Below are positions 11,880 to 23,147 of a stretch of DNA of 64,000 nt, one piece after another. Location: assembly GCA_963556145.1 (NCBI GenBank), contig OY744461.1:248001-312000 (forward strand), given 5' to 3'. Position numbers and translations under genes: made by a program. The first letter of the stretch is position 1, and each line of letters begins with the position of its first letter. This DNA is from Hygrocybe punicea (lineage: Eukaryota > Basidiomycota > Agaricomycetes > Agaricales > Hygrophoraceae). Under the pieces are notes generated by a model. The model ran no database searches. It was not told where the DNA came from and was given only the letters and a program-made list of their open reading frames with translations.

Positions 11880-12720
11880 TCCCCGTCCTTGTCCTTGCTG
11901 TCCTCACTGTCTTCTGTCTTCGTTGTCCGTTGTCCGTTGCCCCCGTCCCCATTCCTGTACTCGCTGTCCTCCTCATCATCCTCATCGCCATCATCCTCAT
12001 CACCATCGTCCTCGTCGCCCTTGCCACCCTCATCCTCGTTGCCCTCGTCACCCTCGTCCTCGTTGCCCTCGTCACCCTCGTCCTCATTGCCCTCGTCACC
12101 CTCGTCCTCATTGCCCTCGTCACCCTCGTCCTCGTCGTCCTCGTCATCCTTGTCCCCGTCATCCTCGCCCCAGCCACCCTCGCCCTCGTCCTTGTCCCTG
12201 TTGTACTTATCATCCTTGCCCTTGTTGTCCCCGTCCTTGCCATCCCCATGCTTGCCGTCCCCGTGCTTGTCGTCCCCCGTCCTCCTCCTCGTCCCCGTGT
12301 GGTGGCACACAGCAGTTGGCCCCGTTCCTGTTCGTGTTGTCATTGATGTCCTGTTTGCTGTCCCATCCTCGCCGTTTCCATCGTCGTCGTCTCCATTTCC
12401 ATCGTCCTTGTTGTCCCAACTCCATGGTCCTTGTTGTCCTGTTCCCCCATCCTGGTCATCCTCGTTTCCATTGTCCCCATTCCCATTCCTGTGCCTGTCC
12501 TCCTCGCTGTCCTCGTCTCCATTCCCCCTGCCCGTTGTCGTCTCCCCATTGTCGTAGTTCCCAGTCCCATTCCCATTCACCTTGTCATTGTTCCCACCCC
12601 CACTCTCATTGTTTCCGTCCCCATTGTCGGTGTTCCCATCCCCATTGTCATTCTCACCGTCTCCATTCTCATTGTTGTGGTCCCCGTTCTCATTGTTGCG
12701 GTCCCCGTTCCCGTGGTTCC
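11880..12720. repeat. CGTCCTC/TTGTCC-rich low-complexity array (left arm)
   Basis: Repeats of CCCTCGTC(A)CCCTCGTCCTC type (clearest at 12010-12150) grading into CCATTGTCC/TTCCCATCC words. On the reverse strand they read as Asp/Glu/Gly/Asn-rich peptides. The right arm holds a shorter, rearranged version at about 13990-14600, which accounts for most of the length difference between the arms. Confidence 0.75.
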
Positions 12721-13429
12721 GCCGTTGCTCCATGTTGTCGTTGTTGCCGTGGCCGTTGTTGTTGTGCCAGGCCTTGTTCGACCTCGCCAGGTGGCTGTTC
12801 CAGGACCCGTCGCGTTTGCGGTTGCCATCCATGCAGTTCGGTTATGGGCGTCGCGTCGTTGGCCGACGTACTGGCGTCGTTGTTGCTGTGGCAGTTTTCA
12901 TCGTCGTCTGACGCGATGTTGGCAAAAAACACCTAAAAATGACGTGAAATTAGTTAGTAGAATAAAAAAAGAACCTTAAAATGAAAAACTTAGCGTGGTG
13001 TTCTTTTACACCGTTTGCCTGTCGAAGTCAAGAGAAAGGGTGACGTGGCTTGAACACATGCGAGAATTTCAACCGGCATTTGCCGATTTCCTAAACGGGG
13101 CTGAATTGCCATATTGGTACAGGTGGCTGGATTTTCTTAATGCTCTTACATGCTGTATAACACCTCAATTGGCAGGGTAAGGCTCTGCATAGATGTAAGT
13201 ATACCATACCCACAAGTAGGATAAATTTTGTATTTTATTTGATCCTACAGAGAGAGCTATTAACAATGTATTTGAGCCCTCTGCCAAAATTGGACCCTTA
13301 AACACCCAACTTTGCAAGTACTCATCTAGAAAATCTAAAATTAATTCTAGCAATACTAGGTGAAGCATACATCATTGTCACAATAAGTGCCTGGCACTAA
13401 GTACTCCAGGAAATGTGTTGTAGCCAACA

Positions 13430-13516
13430 AATAGTAAAGCTGTGAGTACGTGACTTGAATCCAAATAATTATGGGACTTTTGATTGACCAGCCAACAATG
13501 CAAAGTTCCAAACAAA
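13430..13516. other. 87-bp unique spacer at the centre of the giant inverted repeat
   Basis: AT-rich sequence with no internal symmetry and no match to the arms. It is long enough to act as the loop of a giant hairpin. Confidence 0.8.
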
Positions 13517-16191
13517 TGTTGGCTACAACACATTTCCTGGAGTACTAAGTGCAAGGCACTTATTTTGACAATGATGTATGCTTCAACTAGTATTGCTAGA
13601 ATTAATTTTAGATTTTCTAGATGAGTACTTGCAAAGTTGGGTGTTTAAGGGTCCAATTTTGGCAGAGGGCTCAAATACATTGTTAATAGCTCTCTCTGTA
13701 GGATCAAATAAAATACAAAATTTATCCTACTTTTGGGTATGGTATACTTACATCTATGCAGAGCCTTACCCTGCCAATTGAGGTGTTATACAGCATGTAA
13801 GAGCATTAAGAAAATCCAGCCACCTGTACCAATATGGCAATTCAGCCCCGTTTAGGAAATCGGCAAACGCCGGTTGAAATTCTCGCGCGTGTTCAAGCCA
13901 CGTCACTCTTCGTCTCGACTGAGATGGGCAAACGGTGCAGAAGGACACGATGCTAAGATTTCTTTTTATGTTTCTATGTTTACTCTACTAACTAATTCCA
14001 CGTAGTTTTTAGGTCTTTTCCAGCAACGTCGCATCAGACGACCGCGACAAATACCACACCAACAGCAACGCCAGGATGGAGGCCAACGAAGCGACACCCA
14101 TAACAGAATGACACGGACGACGACTGTGAACGCGATGGGGATGGGAACGGCCACGTGGACGAGAACCCGGACTGCAACAACAAGAACGGGGACCAGAACG
14201 ACGACAACGGGGACAGGAACATCGACAATGGGGACTGGAACGAGGACAGCGGGGATGGCAACGAAGACATAGGGACCGGAACGCTGACAATGGGGATGGC
14301 AAGGACGACTGGAACGATGACGGGGACGACAAGCATGGGGACGACAACGGCAAGGACGATAAGTACAAGGGGGACGAGGACAAGGACAAGGACGAGTGCG
14401 AGGGCGTTGGGGGCGAGCACAATGAGGACAATGATGGGGACGATGATGATGAGGATGATGAGGACGGCGAGGAACATGAGGACGACGAGGAACATGAGGA
14501 CGACGAGGATGACGACGAGGACTACGGGAACGGGGATGGGGGCAATGGACGACAGACAACGAAGACGGTGAGGACAGCGAGGACAAGGACGGGGAGGAAA
14601 TAGACGGCTCAAAGTCACCTCGCGACCCAGAGTCACCTCATGACCACACACCTTCGCGTCAATTGATGTGGGTGGGGCGTTCACGAGGTTACCAGGGACG
14701 AATTGACAGCCGAGAGAACAACGGCAGTGGCAGCAGCAACAACGCCCGGCAGCGGCAGTGGCAACAGCAGAAGCAACGGCAATGGCAGCTGTAGCAGCGG
14801 GACCGGGAACAGCAGCAGCAGCGGGACCGGGAACGGCAGCAGCAGCGGGACCATGAACGGCAGCAGCAGCGGGACCGGGGCCGGGAACGGTAGCAGCAGC
14901 TGTGGGGGTGGGAACGGCAGCGGCAGCAACGGAACAGGTGGGGGCCAATGGCAATGGCAAGGGGAACAGCAGCCGGAACCGGCAGTGACAACGGCAATGG
15001 CAAGGGGAGCAACTGCAGCAGCAATGGCAGCAATGGCACGGGCAGCAGCAATGGCAACCAAACTGGCCCACTGGCACCGGCCATGGCAAGGGGAGCAGCA
15101 GATGGGGTGGAGGACAAGTGATATGAGATGAGGGTGGGGGAATCCCCCCACTGTCCTTATTTTATTTTGTACCTATGTAGAATACATAAATGACTTTCCA
15201 CTTACCTGGCCTGAATGTCAGAACACGTGTATCACATGATGATCAACAAAGCGCGTATCTACATGTGACATGTCACATGGGTGATGTCACATCTGGGCGC
15301 CCAGACGTGACATTCTATATTGTGACACATGTGTGACCATCAAAACAACGCGTCGGGTCACATGAACAAACAACTACAAGACCAAATAACTACAAGCCCA
15401 TCAAACGTGGTTGAAAATTTCTTCTTACCTCACCACCACCACTGCCACCTTTGATAACACTACAGGATCTTTGGCTGTTGTACCGGGCAACAACCAGAGA
15501 TTCTGGAGTGTTATTGGCATGACAGGTATGTGATTTCCTTTGGATTTGCTGTTTAGTTCACAGGGCTACATTTACTGTTGCTTTTTCCGGAGTCAGGTAT
15601 TGTCTTTGTCATGTTTGCATTCAGATAAGGGATTTCTGTTAGCTGATTACTAACAATACTCTTTTCAAGGATTACTTTTTAGTGAATATTGTGGTATCTC
15701 TGCATGCCCAACCATCAGTGGTGGGTCCTCAGCAATGAGCGCTTGCCACCATGGGTCTTCGATTAGGAATTCAGGGAGGGTGAATCCACCTGAGTTCCTG
15801 GCTAGGCAACCTACTTGTAGCGGGCCTGGTGGCATTGACAAGAATTTATTGGGTAAGTCTCATTTTCATTATTAATCCTTGTATTATTGACATTGTATCA
15901 ACAGGTGATGTGTTTTACTTGTCTCAATTTCTTGTATTGTGTTTCGTTTGTATTTTCATGGTTTGTTTGTTTTGTGTTGGCAAAAATTTTGACATTACTT
16001 CTCTTGTCAATCAGTCTTGATCAAGAAGGAGAAGAGCTCCTCCTTCGAGATTGAGACTGAATGACTTTTCTTTGCAACTGTATTTTCTTCGTAGTGTTCT
16101 TTTCACACTGAAATGTGTGATTTCACATTGTTGTACTTCAGTGGATGTAATGTAAATCACTGTGGGCCTATTTATTGATTTCTATCGGTGG

Positions 16192-16206
16192 TAACCCTAA
16201 CCCTAA
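16192..16206 (-). repeat. Short interstitial telomere-like repeat (right arm)
   Basis: TAACCCTAACCCTAA, the exact reverse complement of 10269-10283, as expected from the inverted repeat. Confidence 0.6.
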
Positions 16207-16499
16207 GTCACTGGGAGGAAGTTTAGAGGTGCACGAATATAATATTCAGATATCTTCTCAAGATGAAAATATGTGAGTACATTACTTGATTGAACCAGCC
16301 ACTTTTCATGTAATTGGTTGTTGTGAAATTGGAGCATGTGACCAGACAAGATAAATCTCTCAGATTGCTAGTCATACCTATTGGCTAGGTGAAATGACCA
16401 CCCACCTCTGTGAAAACCAGCTTGTGCTGGCTGAGCAAAATCTTTTCTGGTAAAAACATATTCCCACAAGATGCTGTTCCATGGTAGGCCAAACACTAT

Positions 16500-17110
16500 T
16501 AGTTGACTAGCCAACGTACCCATTGCTGTTGATCAACCCATGCTAACTGGCCAGCCAATGCATCAGCCAACCCATCTCTGCTGGTCAACCACATTTCTCT
16601 GCTAGTCAGCCAACCAATGCCTGATGGCCAGGTAAAATATCCCTGCTTGTATGCCAGCCCATGCCTGATAGGGAGCCAATATAGGCTAGAGGGTTGGCGA
16701 ACCCATGCTTGATGGCAAGCCCATATATGCCAGTGGGTTGGCCAACCCATGCCTGATGGCCAGCCAAAATGTGTAAGTGGGTCAGCCAACCCAGGCCTGA
16801 TGGCCAGCCAAGATAAGCCAGAGAGTCCACCAATCCAGGCTTCCTGGCCAGCCAAATATGCAAGTGGGTTGGCCAACCCATGCCTGATGGCCAGCTAAAA
16901 TATGGCAGTGGGTTGGCCAACCCATTCTAGATGGCCAGCCAAGATATGGCAGTGGGTTGGCCAACCCATGCCTAATGGCCAGCCAATATATCCAGTTGGG
17001 TCGGCCAACCCATGTCAAATGGCCAGCCAATATATCCAGTTGGGTCGGCCAACCCACGCTGGATGGCCAGCCAACATATCGCTACTGGTCGGCCAACCCA
17101 TGTCTGATGG
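16500..17110. repeat. Minisatellite, unit about 43 bp (right arm)
   Basis: Inverted counterpart of 9340-9980, with the same TGGCCAGCC/GGGTTGGCCAACCC words and a slightly different number and order of variant units. Confidence 0.85.
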
Positions 17111-17314
17111 CAAGCTGAAACCCCCATCCAGTTGGGCAAAATATCCCCTGGTTAGCCAACCCACTTGGGGTGGCCAGCTGTATGCCTCGACCAAGCCATC
17201 TGCCTTGGGAAAAGATATTGGTCGGCTGAGGTCGGCTGGCCCACTTCAAGTGAGAATTGTCCATCTCGGCTGACCCACGTTTCATGGAAAAGATACGCTG
17301 AAAGGGCTCCAAGG

Positions 17315-17598
17315 ATTTGCACAGCCACATTAATTGATGCGAGCACGATGCACCAAGAGTATAGTGAGAGAGTATGTTGATGATATTTGTTGTGGGTATC
17401 CATGATGAAAGAATAGCCAACATCCACACAAGAGAAATTGTCATTAATGTGTTTGTGATGAAGATTAGATAATTTCAGCCCCAAGAGAACACTGTGCAAG
17501 AGCAGTTCCTTTGTATCTTCAAGAAGTTGGCCATACATGACATGAAAGGAGGTCATGGTTAAGGCTCTGCCATTGAATACCAATGTCTCACCACACAA
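17315..17598 (-). pseudogene. Gene fragment abutting the right arm
   Basis: Reverse-strand reading gives NGRALTMTSFHVMYGQLLED, then HINDNFSCVDVGYSFIMD. The sequence has normal protein composition and runs straight into the inverted repeat at 17309, where the frame continues only as repeat-derived peptide. It resembles repeated, helicase-like or transposon-borne hypothetical proteins I recall from mushroom genomes, but I cannot name a family. It looks truncated by the inverted repeat. Confidence 0.3.
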
Positions 17599-17732
17599 AA
17601 CAACAGGTCATGGGTACAGGTAGCCAAGGGTACAGATATGGGTATAATTCTCCTACCAGTGAGCTTTATTTCAAGCCCCAGACTGTTTTGGATGATCAGG
17701 GCTCAAAATGATGCATACAGGTTGTGGGATGT

Positions 17733-18259
17733 TGTCATATTCATGCAACTCTGATGAACTCCAATGAACTCCAAGGAACTCCAATGAACTCCAATGAACT
17801 CCTGCCATCTCCACTCTGGACTTTTCCATTTCCTTTCTATCTTATCTTATTTTGCACTCCTATCTGTCTCCTCCCTTTTGTTTACTTGTCACTGTATGTA
17901 GCAACCTTTTGTCCCTTTTATCTTTCTCCAAACTCCAGTACTCTTGCCAGAGTTCCTATTATCTTTTCATCACCAAGGACATAACAATTAGTTTACTAGT
18001 ATATAAGCTAGAACTACTATGTCCTGTATCTTTGTTCTGAAAATCGACTAGAGTACCCTCTGTCTTCCTTGCTCTCAAACTTAAGGCTTTGCCTTAAGCT
18101 CACTATCTCTGTCCTTAGTCCGGACCTCTGGACAAACTCCGCTCCACTTCATGCCTACTCAGTACGGCTTAAGGAAGTAGTTAACCTACTTCAAGAGTTT
18201 ACACCTCCGATCCTCCCATGAACTCCGCTCCATCCGGAGTTGTCTGCACGACTCTAACA
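17733..18259. mobile_element. Solo LTR (527 bp)
   Basis: Begins TGTCATATTC and ends CTCTAACA, flanked by the 5-bp duplication GATGT (17728-17732 and 18260-18264). A TATA-like word (TATATAAGC, near 18000) and a CT-rich stretch follow LTR layout. Near its 5' end is a short array of AATGAACTCC words. No internal region or second LTR is present, so it is most likely a product of LTR-LTR recombination. Superfamily is not determined. Confidence 0.75.
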
Positions 18260-18264
18260 GATGT

Positions 18265-18485
18265 GTTGAGAACAAATCCACACCAAGGGTTTCCAGAGTT
18301 TGTTGTTGATCAGGAAATTACCTTGTTATTTTGTGGGATCAGGGATTTTGCTCTTCTATAACTCTATGTTATTCCTGTTGGGTGGTGGGGTTGAGGTGTG
18401 AATCCTATCAAAGGTTAGCTTTGAAGGATACAACAAATACTTGACAAAGATATAAGTGAGATATATGAATTACTGTACCAATTCA
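18265..18485. other. Intergenic, nothing recognised
   Basis: Ordinary AT-rich spacer between the solo LTR and the CACATGT-rich block. Confidence 0.3.
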
Positions 18486-18494
18486 GTCAATTCA

Positions 18495-18585
18495 CCTGTC
18501 ACACATCACAGAGGTTTCCAAAATGGTGAAATGTCATGCCTGTCACATGTCACCAGGCAAATTGGCAAATTGACTTGGACAGTTC
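18495..18585. repeat. CTGTCACATGTCA-type block (copy 1)
   Basis: Contains CCTGTCACACATCACAGAGG, then GCCTGTCACATGTCACC and AATTGGCAAATTGACTTGG. A diverged copy with the same order of words lies at about 49210-49305. It sits downstream of the pogo-type transposase and could be a terminal or subterminal repeat of a DNA transposon. Confidence 0.4.
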
Positions 18586-18643
18586 TATTTATGGTATATA
18601 TGTCTAAATATAGTAATAATAGTATATGCATTCTGTTTTGCAA

Positions 18644-21035
18644 TCACTTGACATCAGAGGCCTCATTGTCCCAGTGTCGTGCAAAATCTGAGAACCTGTA
18701 CAGTGTATTGGCTCTTTTCTTGTGCTTCTCTCTTCCCTCCTCTGCCTTTTGCTCTCCCACTCCTTCCGTGGCCCTTGGTAATGCATCAATGTCCTCTGCA
18801 TCAACCACTGCCATCAAACCACCATTGTCATGTGTAGAGATGTGATGGCCCTGGTTGCACGTGGGTGTTTCATCATGGTCAGTGGCTGCTACAATGTCTT
18901 TGAGGCTAACATCACTGTTGTCCAGTACCTCTTCATCTTCGGGTTCCAGGAAAAAATCTTCAACAACACAAGCACTGGTTGCTTGCTGGGTATGATGGGG
19001 AGTAACAGTGTTTAATTCAAGCCAGAAAGGGTCACTTTTAGTGTGTACTTCCCTCAATTTCTTTTGCATCTCATGTGATCTCAATTTTTTGTGGGACATA
19101 TTCCAGTCCCTGATAATGCATAGCTCAAATGCCTGTTATCCAGCATCAGTCTTTGATGCCCTCTTGTTGGAGAACACTGACCTTTACAATGATCTCTTTC
19201 TTATTCAGGGCCTCATATGCTTTCCATAGCCACCTCATGCTCGCATTCCGAAGTATTGGTAGCTTGTCATTATAGGTGACTTCTTTGCCAGCATCAATCT
19301 GGGTAAGTATGCTTTCCATGACATCTTCTACAAAACACTGATTTGTGACATGTTTGAAGAGCCGTTGAATGCTGACATCGCAAGGTTGCACCCCACCAGT
19401 ACAACCACCAGGCACAAAGTCGATAAGGATTGTTGGGTGCATTAAATACATCCAGTTCAGAAATTATTCTGACCGATGCACTGCCCATACATAAATTGTC
19501 CAGAGTGATCACTGATCTTCTGCAAGGTCCAATTTGGTTTTTACCTCCTGGAAATAAGGTGCAAGAATTTTGTTGACAAAGTTTCACATGGTTTGCTGAT
19601 TTAACCAATATGTCTTGGTTCCAGAATACTCAAGTAGGAAGCCAGCAGCGATTGCTTCATCATAACATGGCAACTTTGAATCTGGACATGATTAATCCAT
19701 CTTTCCTTGGTAGATGGCTTGGAACGGCAACAGGGTGCCAGTGCTGGTTACTGTAACCATAATGGTGAATGCACATTTATCATCTCCACCTACAACTTAC
19801 ACTTGCTTTGCACCTGTCTCTGCATATGTCAGCTTGTTGCCAGGGGCATATAATCTTTGGGTTTGGTCTGAGTTCGCATACAACTCTGCCGGGATATCGT
19901 ATTCTTTAAGAAGGTAAGCCTTCCTGATTGCTGATTTTTCGCATTGATCTTCCCAATCATCAGGGAGCTTATGGGCTGCACGAGTGGCTTTTCGATGGCT
20001 CCAACCCATGTGCCTGTGCAACCATGTTCTCACATAGGTATCAGAAGTGTGGAAAGTGAAACCATCATGGAATTTGCATTGCAGGATGATTGGTTCCTCT
20101 CAGATAATCGTGGCAACAATGACTCCTTGAGCTGTGATCACTGATAGTGGAACGTCATTCTTGCAGAGAGCCAACAACCGATCTTGGATTTTCTGAACCA
20201 CAACTGGGTATTCTGACTGTAGATGGAATCAGTGAGTCATTCTACTGCAACAATGGACATGCTGCTTACCATATCCCACGAGCTCCTCCATTTGCATGGC
20301 CGGGGATATTCCCAGCCTTGGCCCTAATCAAGGTTGAGTCTGACCAACGTGGTTGTGGTCCTGATCAATCAATCCAATCTCTGACCGTCTCTCGCAACAG
20401 ATCCTCGAAGATGGCTGGATTCCGTGCTTTGGCAATTCTGACAATCTGTGTCACACTCATTCACCATCCCACCACCTTTGCAGCCTCTTTAATCAACCTC
20501 CAAGATATTGGGCTGAACCAATTGTAATATGTTGCCTGATGTGACATATTTTTTGCTTTACAGCCCTCTGGTTTCCGAGTGTTCTCCCTGATCTTTCTTT
20601 TTAACAGCCATGCTGGAAGTGTTTCTTTGGCTAGTTCCAGATGATGTTTTTTTGACAAACCAGAATCTGTCAACTCCATTGGAATGACCTTGCACTTGGT
20701 ACCCCTGGGGCTCCAAACGCCAGTGATCACCTCTTTTGCCATTTTCTTGAGGCGGTGTTTGTGTTGCCATAAAGTTGCCTTTCCTGCTGCTCTGGCAACC
20801 ATTGTTCTTTGGCAACCTTTTCCAAGGCCTCGTAATCCTCTCTGGCATGTTGCATGGTCTCCTGTTCCCTCGCAAGATGGGTATGGAATTCTTCAAGTGT
20901 GTATGGCTTGAAGAAGTTCAGCAATGGGGCCTTTTTGGCTCTGACTCCTACTCTCACAGACGATTCAATCTTGACCTTCAACTGTACTGATGATCCAGTT
21001 TTAGATTTCCCTGTATGTTGCACTCTCCCACACAA
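18644..21035 (-). pseudogene. pogo/DDE_1-type transposase gene, degraded
   Basis: Blocks run 5' to 3' on the reverse strand. A coiled, Lys/Glu-rich N-terminal part is at 21035-20727. A helical block with LPAWLLKRKIRENTRKPEGC is at about 20800-20530. Then come YVRTWLHRHMGWSHRKATRA (about 20030) and GAKQVVGDDKCAFTIMVTV, where the catalytic core starts. The core ends with DFVPGGCTGGVQPCDVSIQR at about 19415-19360, a signature I associate with fungal DDE_1 (CENP-B/pogo-like) transposases. An acidic C-terminal tail is at 19099-18644. The blocks lie in different frames with stops, for example within the WAVHRSE segment near 19480. It would cut and paste its own DNA if intact, but it looks dead. Nothing marks clear terminal repeats. 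Confidence 0.65.
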
Positions 21036-21037
21036 TC

Positions 21038-21132
21038 CTTAGGACTCCTCAAGGAGTCCTCAAGGAGTTCTCACAACCCAAGGAGTCCTCAAGGAGTCCT
21101 TAAGGACTCCTCAAAAATCAAGGACTCCTCAA
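21038..21132. repeat. AAGGAGTCC/GGACTCCTT cluster 1
   Basis: About eight copies of GGACTCCT or its reverse complement AGGAGTCC in both orientations, able to fold into short hairpins. Related clusters are at about 25720-25806 and 41325-41395. Confidence 0.7.
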
Positions 21133-21885
21133 TTCTGAGTAAATTTCACTTTGAATGGTCATTTTTGTGAGTTTTCATAGGGTATGCTTATTTACAACAA
21201 GGAATCTGCTCAGAATTCTGCTGAGTTTTTGCAAAGCGCCAGCTTTTTTTGACTTTTTTGCATTTTTCTCACTCAATTTTGTAAATAAAACAAATCTGAC
21301 ACTATATATGTATACAATGGGCATGCTAACCAAATTAGGCAATATTTCCCATGCTCCATATTTGGTAATAATTCTCAATGAAGTCTGAGTTGAGTCCTTG
21401 CAAAACATTGTAAATTTGTTCACTTTATGGCTGCATTTCTAGTATATTCAAATACTTTGTTATCATCATGACACACACATGTTGCCACTCCACTAAGTGA
21501 TTAGGCTTACATCTTATGAACAGCATTGCTTTCCATATATGTTTCCTTCACCATTCCAAGGCACATAGCCTCTTCATTTCCTCATATGTCACCTTCCTTT
21601 CAATTCTCTTTTTTCCTATATTCATTTCCTTGTCCATGGTACACAGCCTTTATCTCTATCTCTATTCACATATATATAGCACATAGTTTACTGCATGTAC
21701 TTTAGACTCTAAAATTTGTATCAATTGCTTTACTCTATTTCCACTCTCTTCCATCACTGTCTATGAAGCAGGACTGTCCATATACACCTGGTGGTCCTAT
21801 TATTGATGATATTTCCAAACTTGGCTAAGCAATCACCAGTCCATGAGAGGCCAGATTGTTTCCACATCAATGAATCAAAGGCCAT
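21133..21885. other. AT-rich intergenic, nothing recognised
   Basis: AT-rich DNA with only short frames and no repeat I can support, ending at the target duplication of the hAT-type element. Confidence 0.35.
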
Positions 21886-21893
21886 GAAGTAAT

Positions 21894-22503
21894 TAGTGTT
21901 GCCGAAGTTCAGTTCGGTCCAGTTCCGAGCCTTTTTGGCGGAACCACGAACTGAACTTCGGCATCGAACCGTCTCTCCACGTTCAGTCTGGGTTCAGATG
22001 TGGTCTGAACCCAGACCGCACTTGGCTCACCCCATGAGCTCTGTTCTCCTCGCGAATGGCAGGCACGTATCAATCGATATGGCACTACACTTCGCGAGGT
22101 CGTTGGGCCATGGGGGAGCCATCCGGCGCTGCTGCTGCTGCTGCCACTGCTGCTGTTGCTGCCGCTGCCGGCGCTGCTGCTACTGCTGTCACCGTTGCTG
22201 CTGCTGCTGCTGTCATGGCCGTTCCTGCTGCTGCTGCTGCCGTTGCTGCTGTTCTCCTGCTGCTGCTGCTGCCGGCACTGCTGCTACTGCTGTCACCGTT
22301 GCTGCTGCTGCTGCTGTCGTGGCTGTTGCTGCTGCTGCTGCTGTCGTGGCCGTTGCTGCTGCTGCTGCTGCTGCCATTGCTGCTGCCATTGCTGCTGCTG
22401 CTGCTGCTGTGATGGCCGTTGCCACTGTTGCCGCTGCTGTCGTGGCCATTGGCTGCAGCTGCTGTCCTGCTGCAACTGCAACTGCTGCTGCTGCCGCTGT
22501 TGC

Positions 22504-22544
<41 letters not shown>

Positions 22545-23139
22545 TTGCTGCTGCTGTGCTGCTGCTGCCATTGCTGCTGGCGCTGCTGCTTCCACTGTTG
22601 CTGCTGCTGCTGGCCGTTGCCATTGTTGTTGTTGTGGTGGTGGTGGTGGTGGTGGTGGTGGTGGTGTTGTTGCGGCTGTCCCGCGTCCGTTGGAATTGCT
22701 GGCATTGGCATTCATCTTGTGCCAATGTGTGTGGTCGCGATGTGGTCATGATGTGGTCGCAGTCGAGTTGCCTGTCACAAGTAACATTAGTAAAGTGAAG
22801 AAAAAAAGGAAAACTTACTTTGATGAACACAATTTGTGTTGTGTTCAACGCGCATTGATGTTGCTGTGTTGCGTGAAAGCGGCCGGTCACATGATACCAT
22901 TTAACACGAAATAGTAAGTAAAGAAATATGAAAAACAAATGAAATAAATACCTGAAAAATATCCACGTTCGTGGTTTGGACGCGGTTTGGAGCCATTCAG
23001 GAAATCCGGCAGGCCTCGAAACCCGGAACTGAACCCGCGGTCTGGTTCAGCACTTGGCTGAACTTAGACTGAACCTAGGGTTCGGTTCGGGGTTTGAACC
23101 GGGTTCGGCTAGGTTCGGAACCAAACTACAGCAACACTA
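21894..23139. mobile_element. Non-autonomous hAT-type element with internal GCT arrays (1246 bp)
   Basis: Ends are TAGTGTTGC and GCAACACTA, a 9-bp perfect terminal inverted repeat. The flanks are the 8-bp duplication GAAGTAAT (21886-21893 and 23140-23147). An 8-bp TSD with TAGTG-type ends is the hallmark of hAT elements. Subterminal DNA at both ends is dense in GTTCAGTTCGG/CCGAACC words, usual for hAT transposase binding regions. The interior (22110-22680) is a long imperfect GCTGCTGCC array ending in a GGT run. Frames of up to 300 codons here are repeat artefacts. No transposase is encoded. Confidence 0.85.
22110..22680. repeat. Imperfect GCT/GCC trinucleotide array
   Basis: Nearly 570 bp of GCTGCTGCTG with CCG, TTG and CAT interruptions, then (GGT)n at about 22637-22666. 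Open in all frames on both strands (poly-Ala, poly-Cys, poly-Leu, poly-Gln and poly-Ser readings), therefore not evidence of coding. Confidence 0.9.
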
Positions 23140-23147
23140 GAAGTAAT

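Larger units (their letters stand above)
9123..17309. repeat. Giant inverted repeat (8.2 kb, arms 4.3 and 3.8 kb)
   Basis: The left arm 9123-13429 is the reverse complement of the right arm 13517-17309. Outer ends read GAGCCCTTTCAGCG (9123 on) and CGCTGAAAGGGCTC (to 17309). Inner ends read GCCAACA (13423-13429) and TGTTGGC (13517-13523), separated by an 87-bp unique spacer. Small translated stretches in the two arms are identical or differ by one or two residues. The arms differ in length mainly because the CGTCCTC-type array is longer on the left. No target duplication flanks the outer ends and no transposase is visible. It may be a foldback-type mobile element or a segmental inverted duplication. 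Confidence 0.9.

Noticed and set aside
11386..12936. 516-codon forward frame and 383-codon reverse frame (11681-12832)
   Set aside because: Both cross GCT and CGTCCTC arrays that are open in nearly every frame; the peptides are Cys/Pro/His/Arg-rich or Asp/Asn/Gly-rich with no domain, and the right arm of the inverted repeat does not keep the same frame length.
10269..16206. A chromosome end or true telomere
   Set aside because: Only two and a half TTAGGG units in each arm, with unique DNA on both sides.
9123..17309. Calling the palindrome a DNA transposon with 4-kb TIRs
   Set aside because: No flanking duplication at the outer ends, no transposase in the 87-bp spacer or arms, and no known end motif; left as an inverted repeat of unknown origin.
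22085..22914. Several 110-300-codon frames (poly-Gln, poly-Ala, poly-Cys)
   Set aside because: Produced by the trinucleotide array inside a non-autonomous hAT-type element; open on both strands at once.
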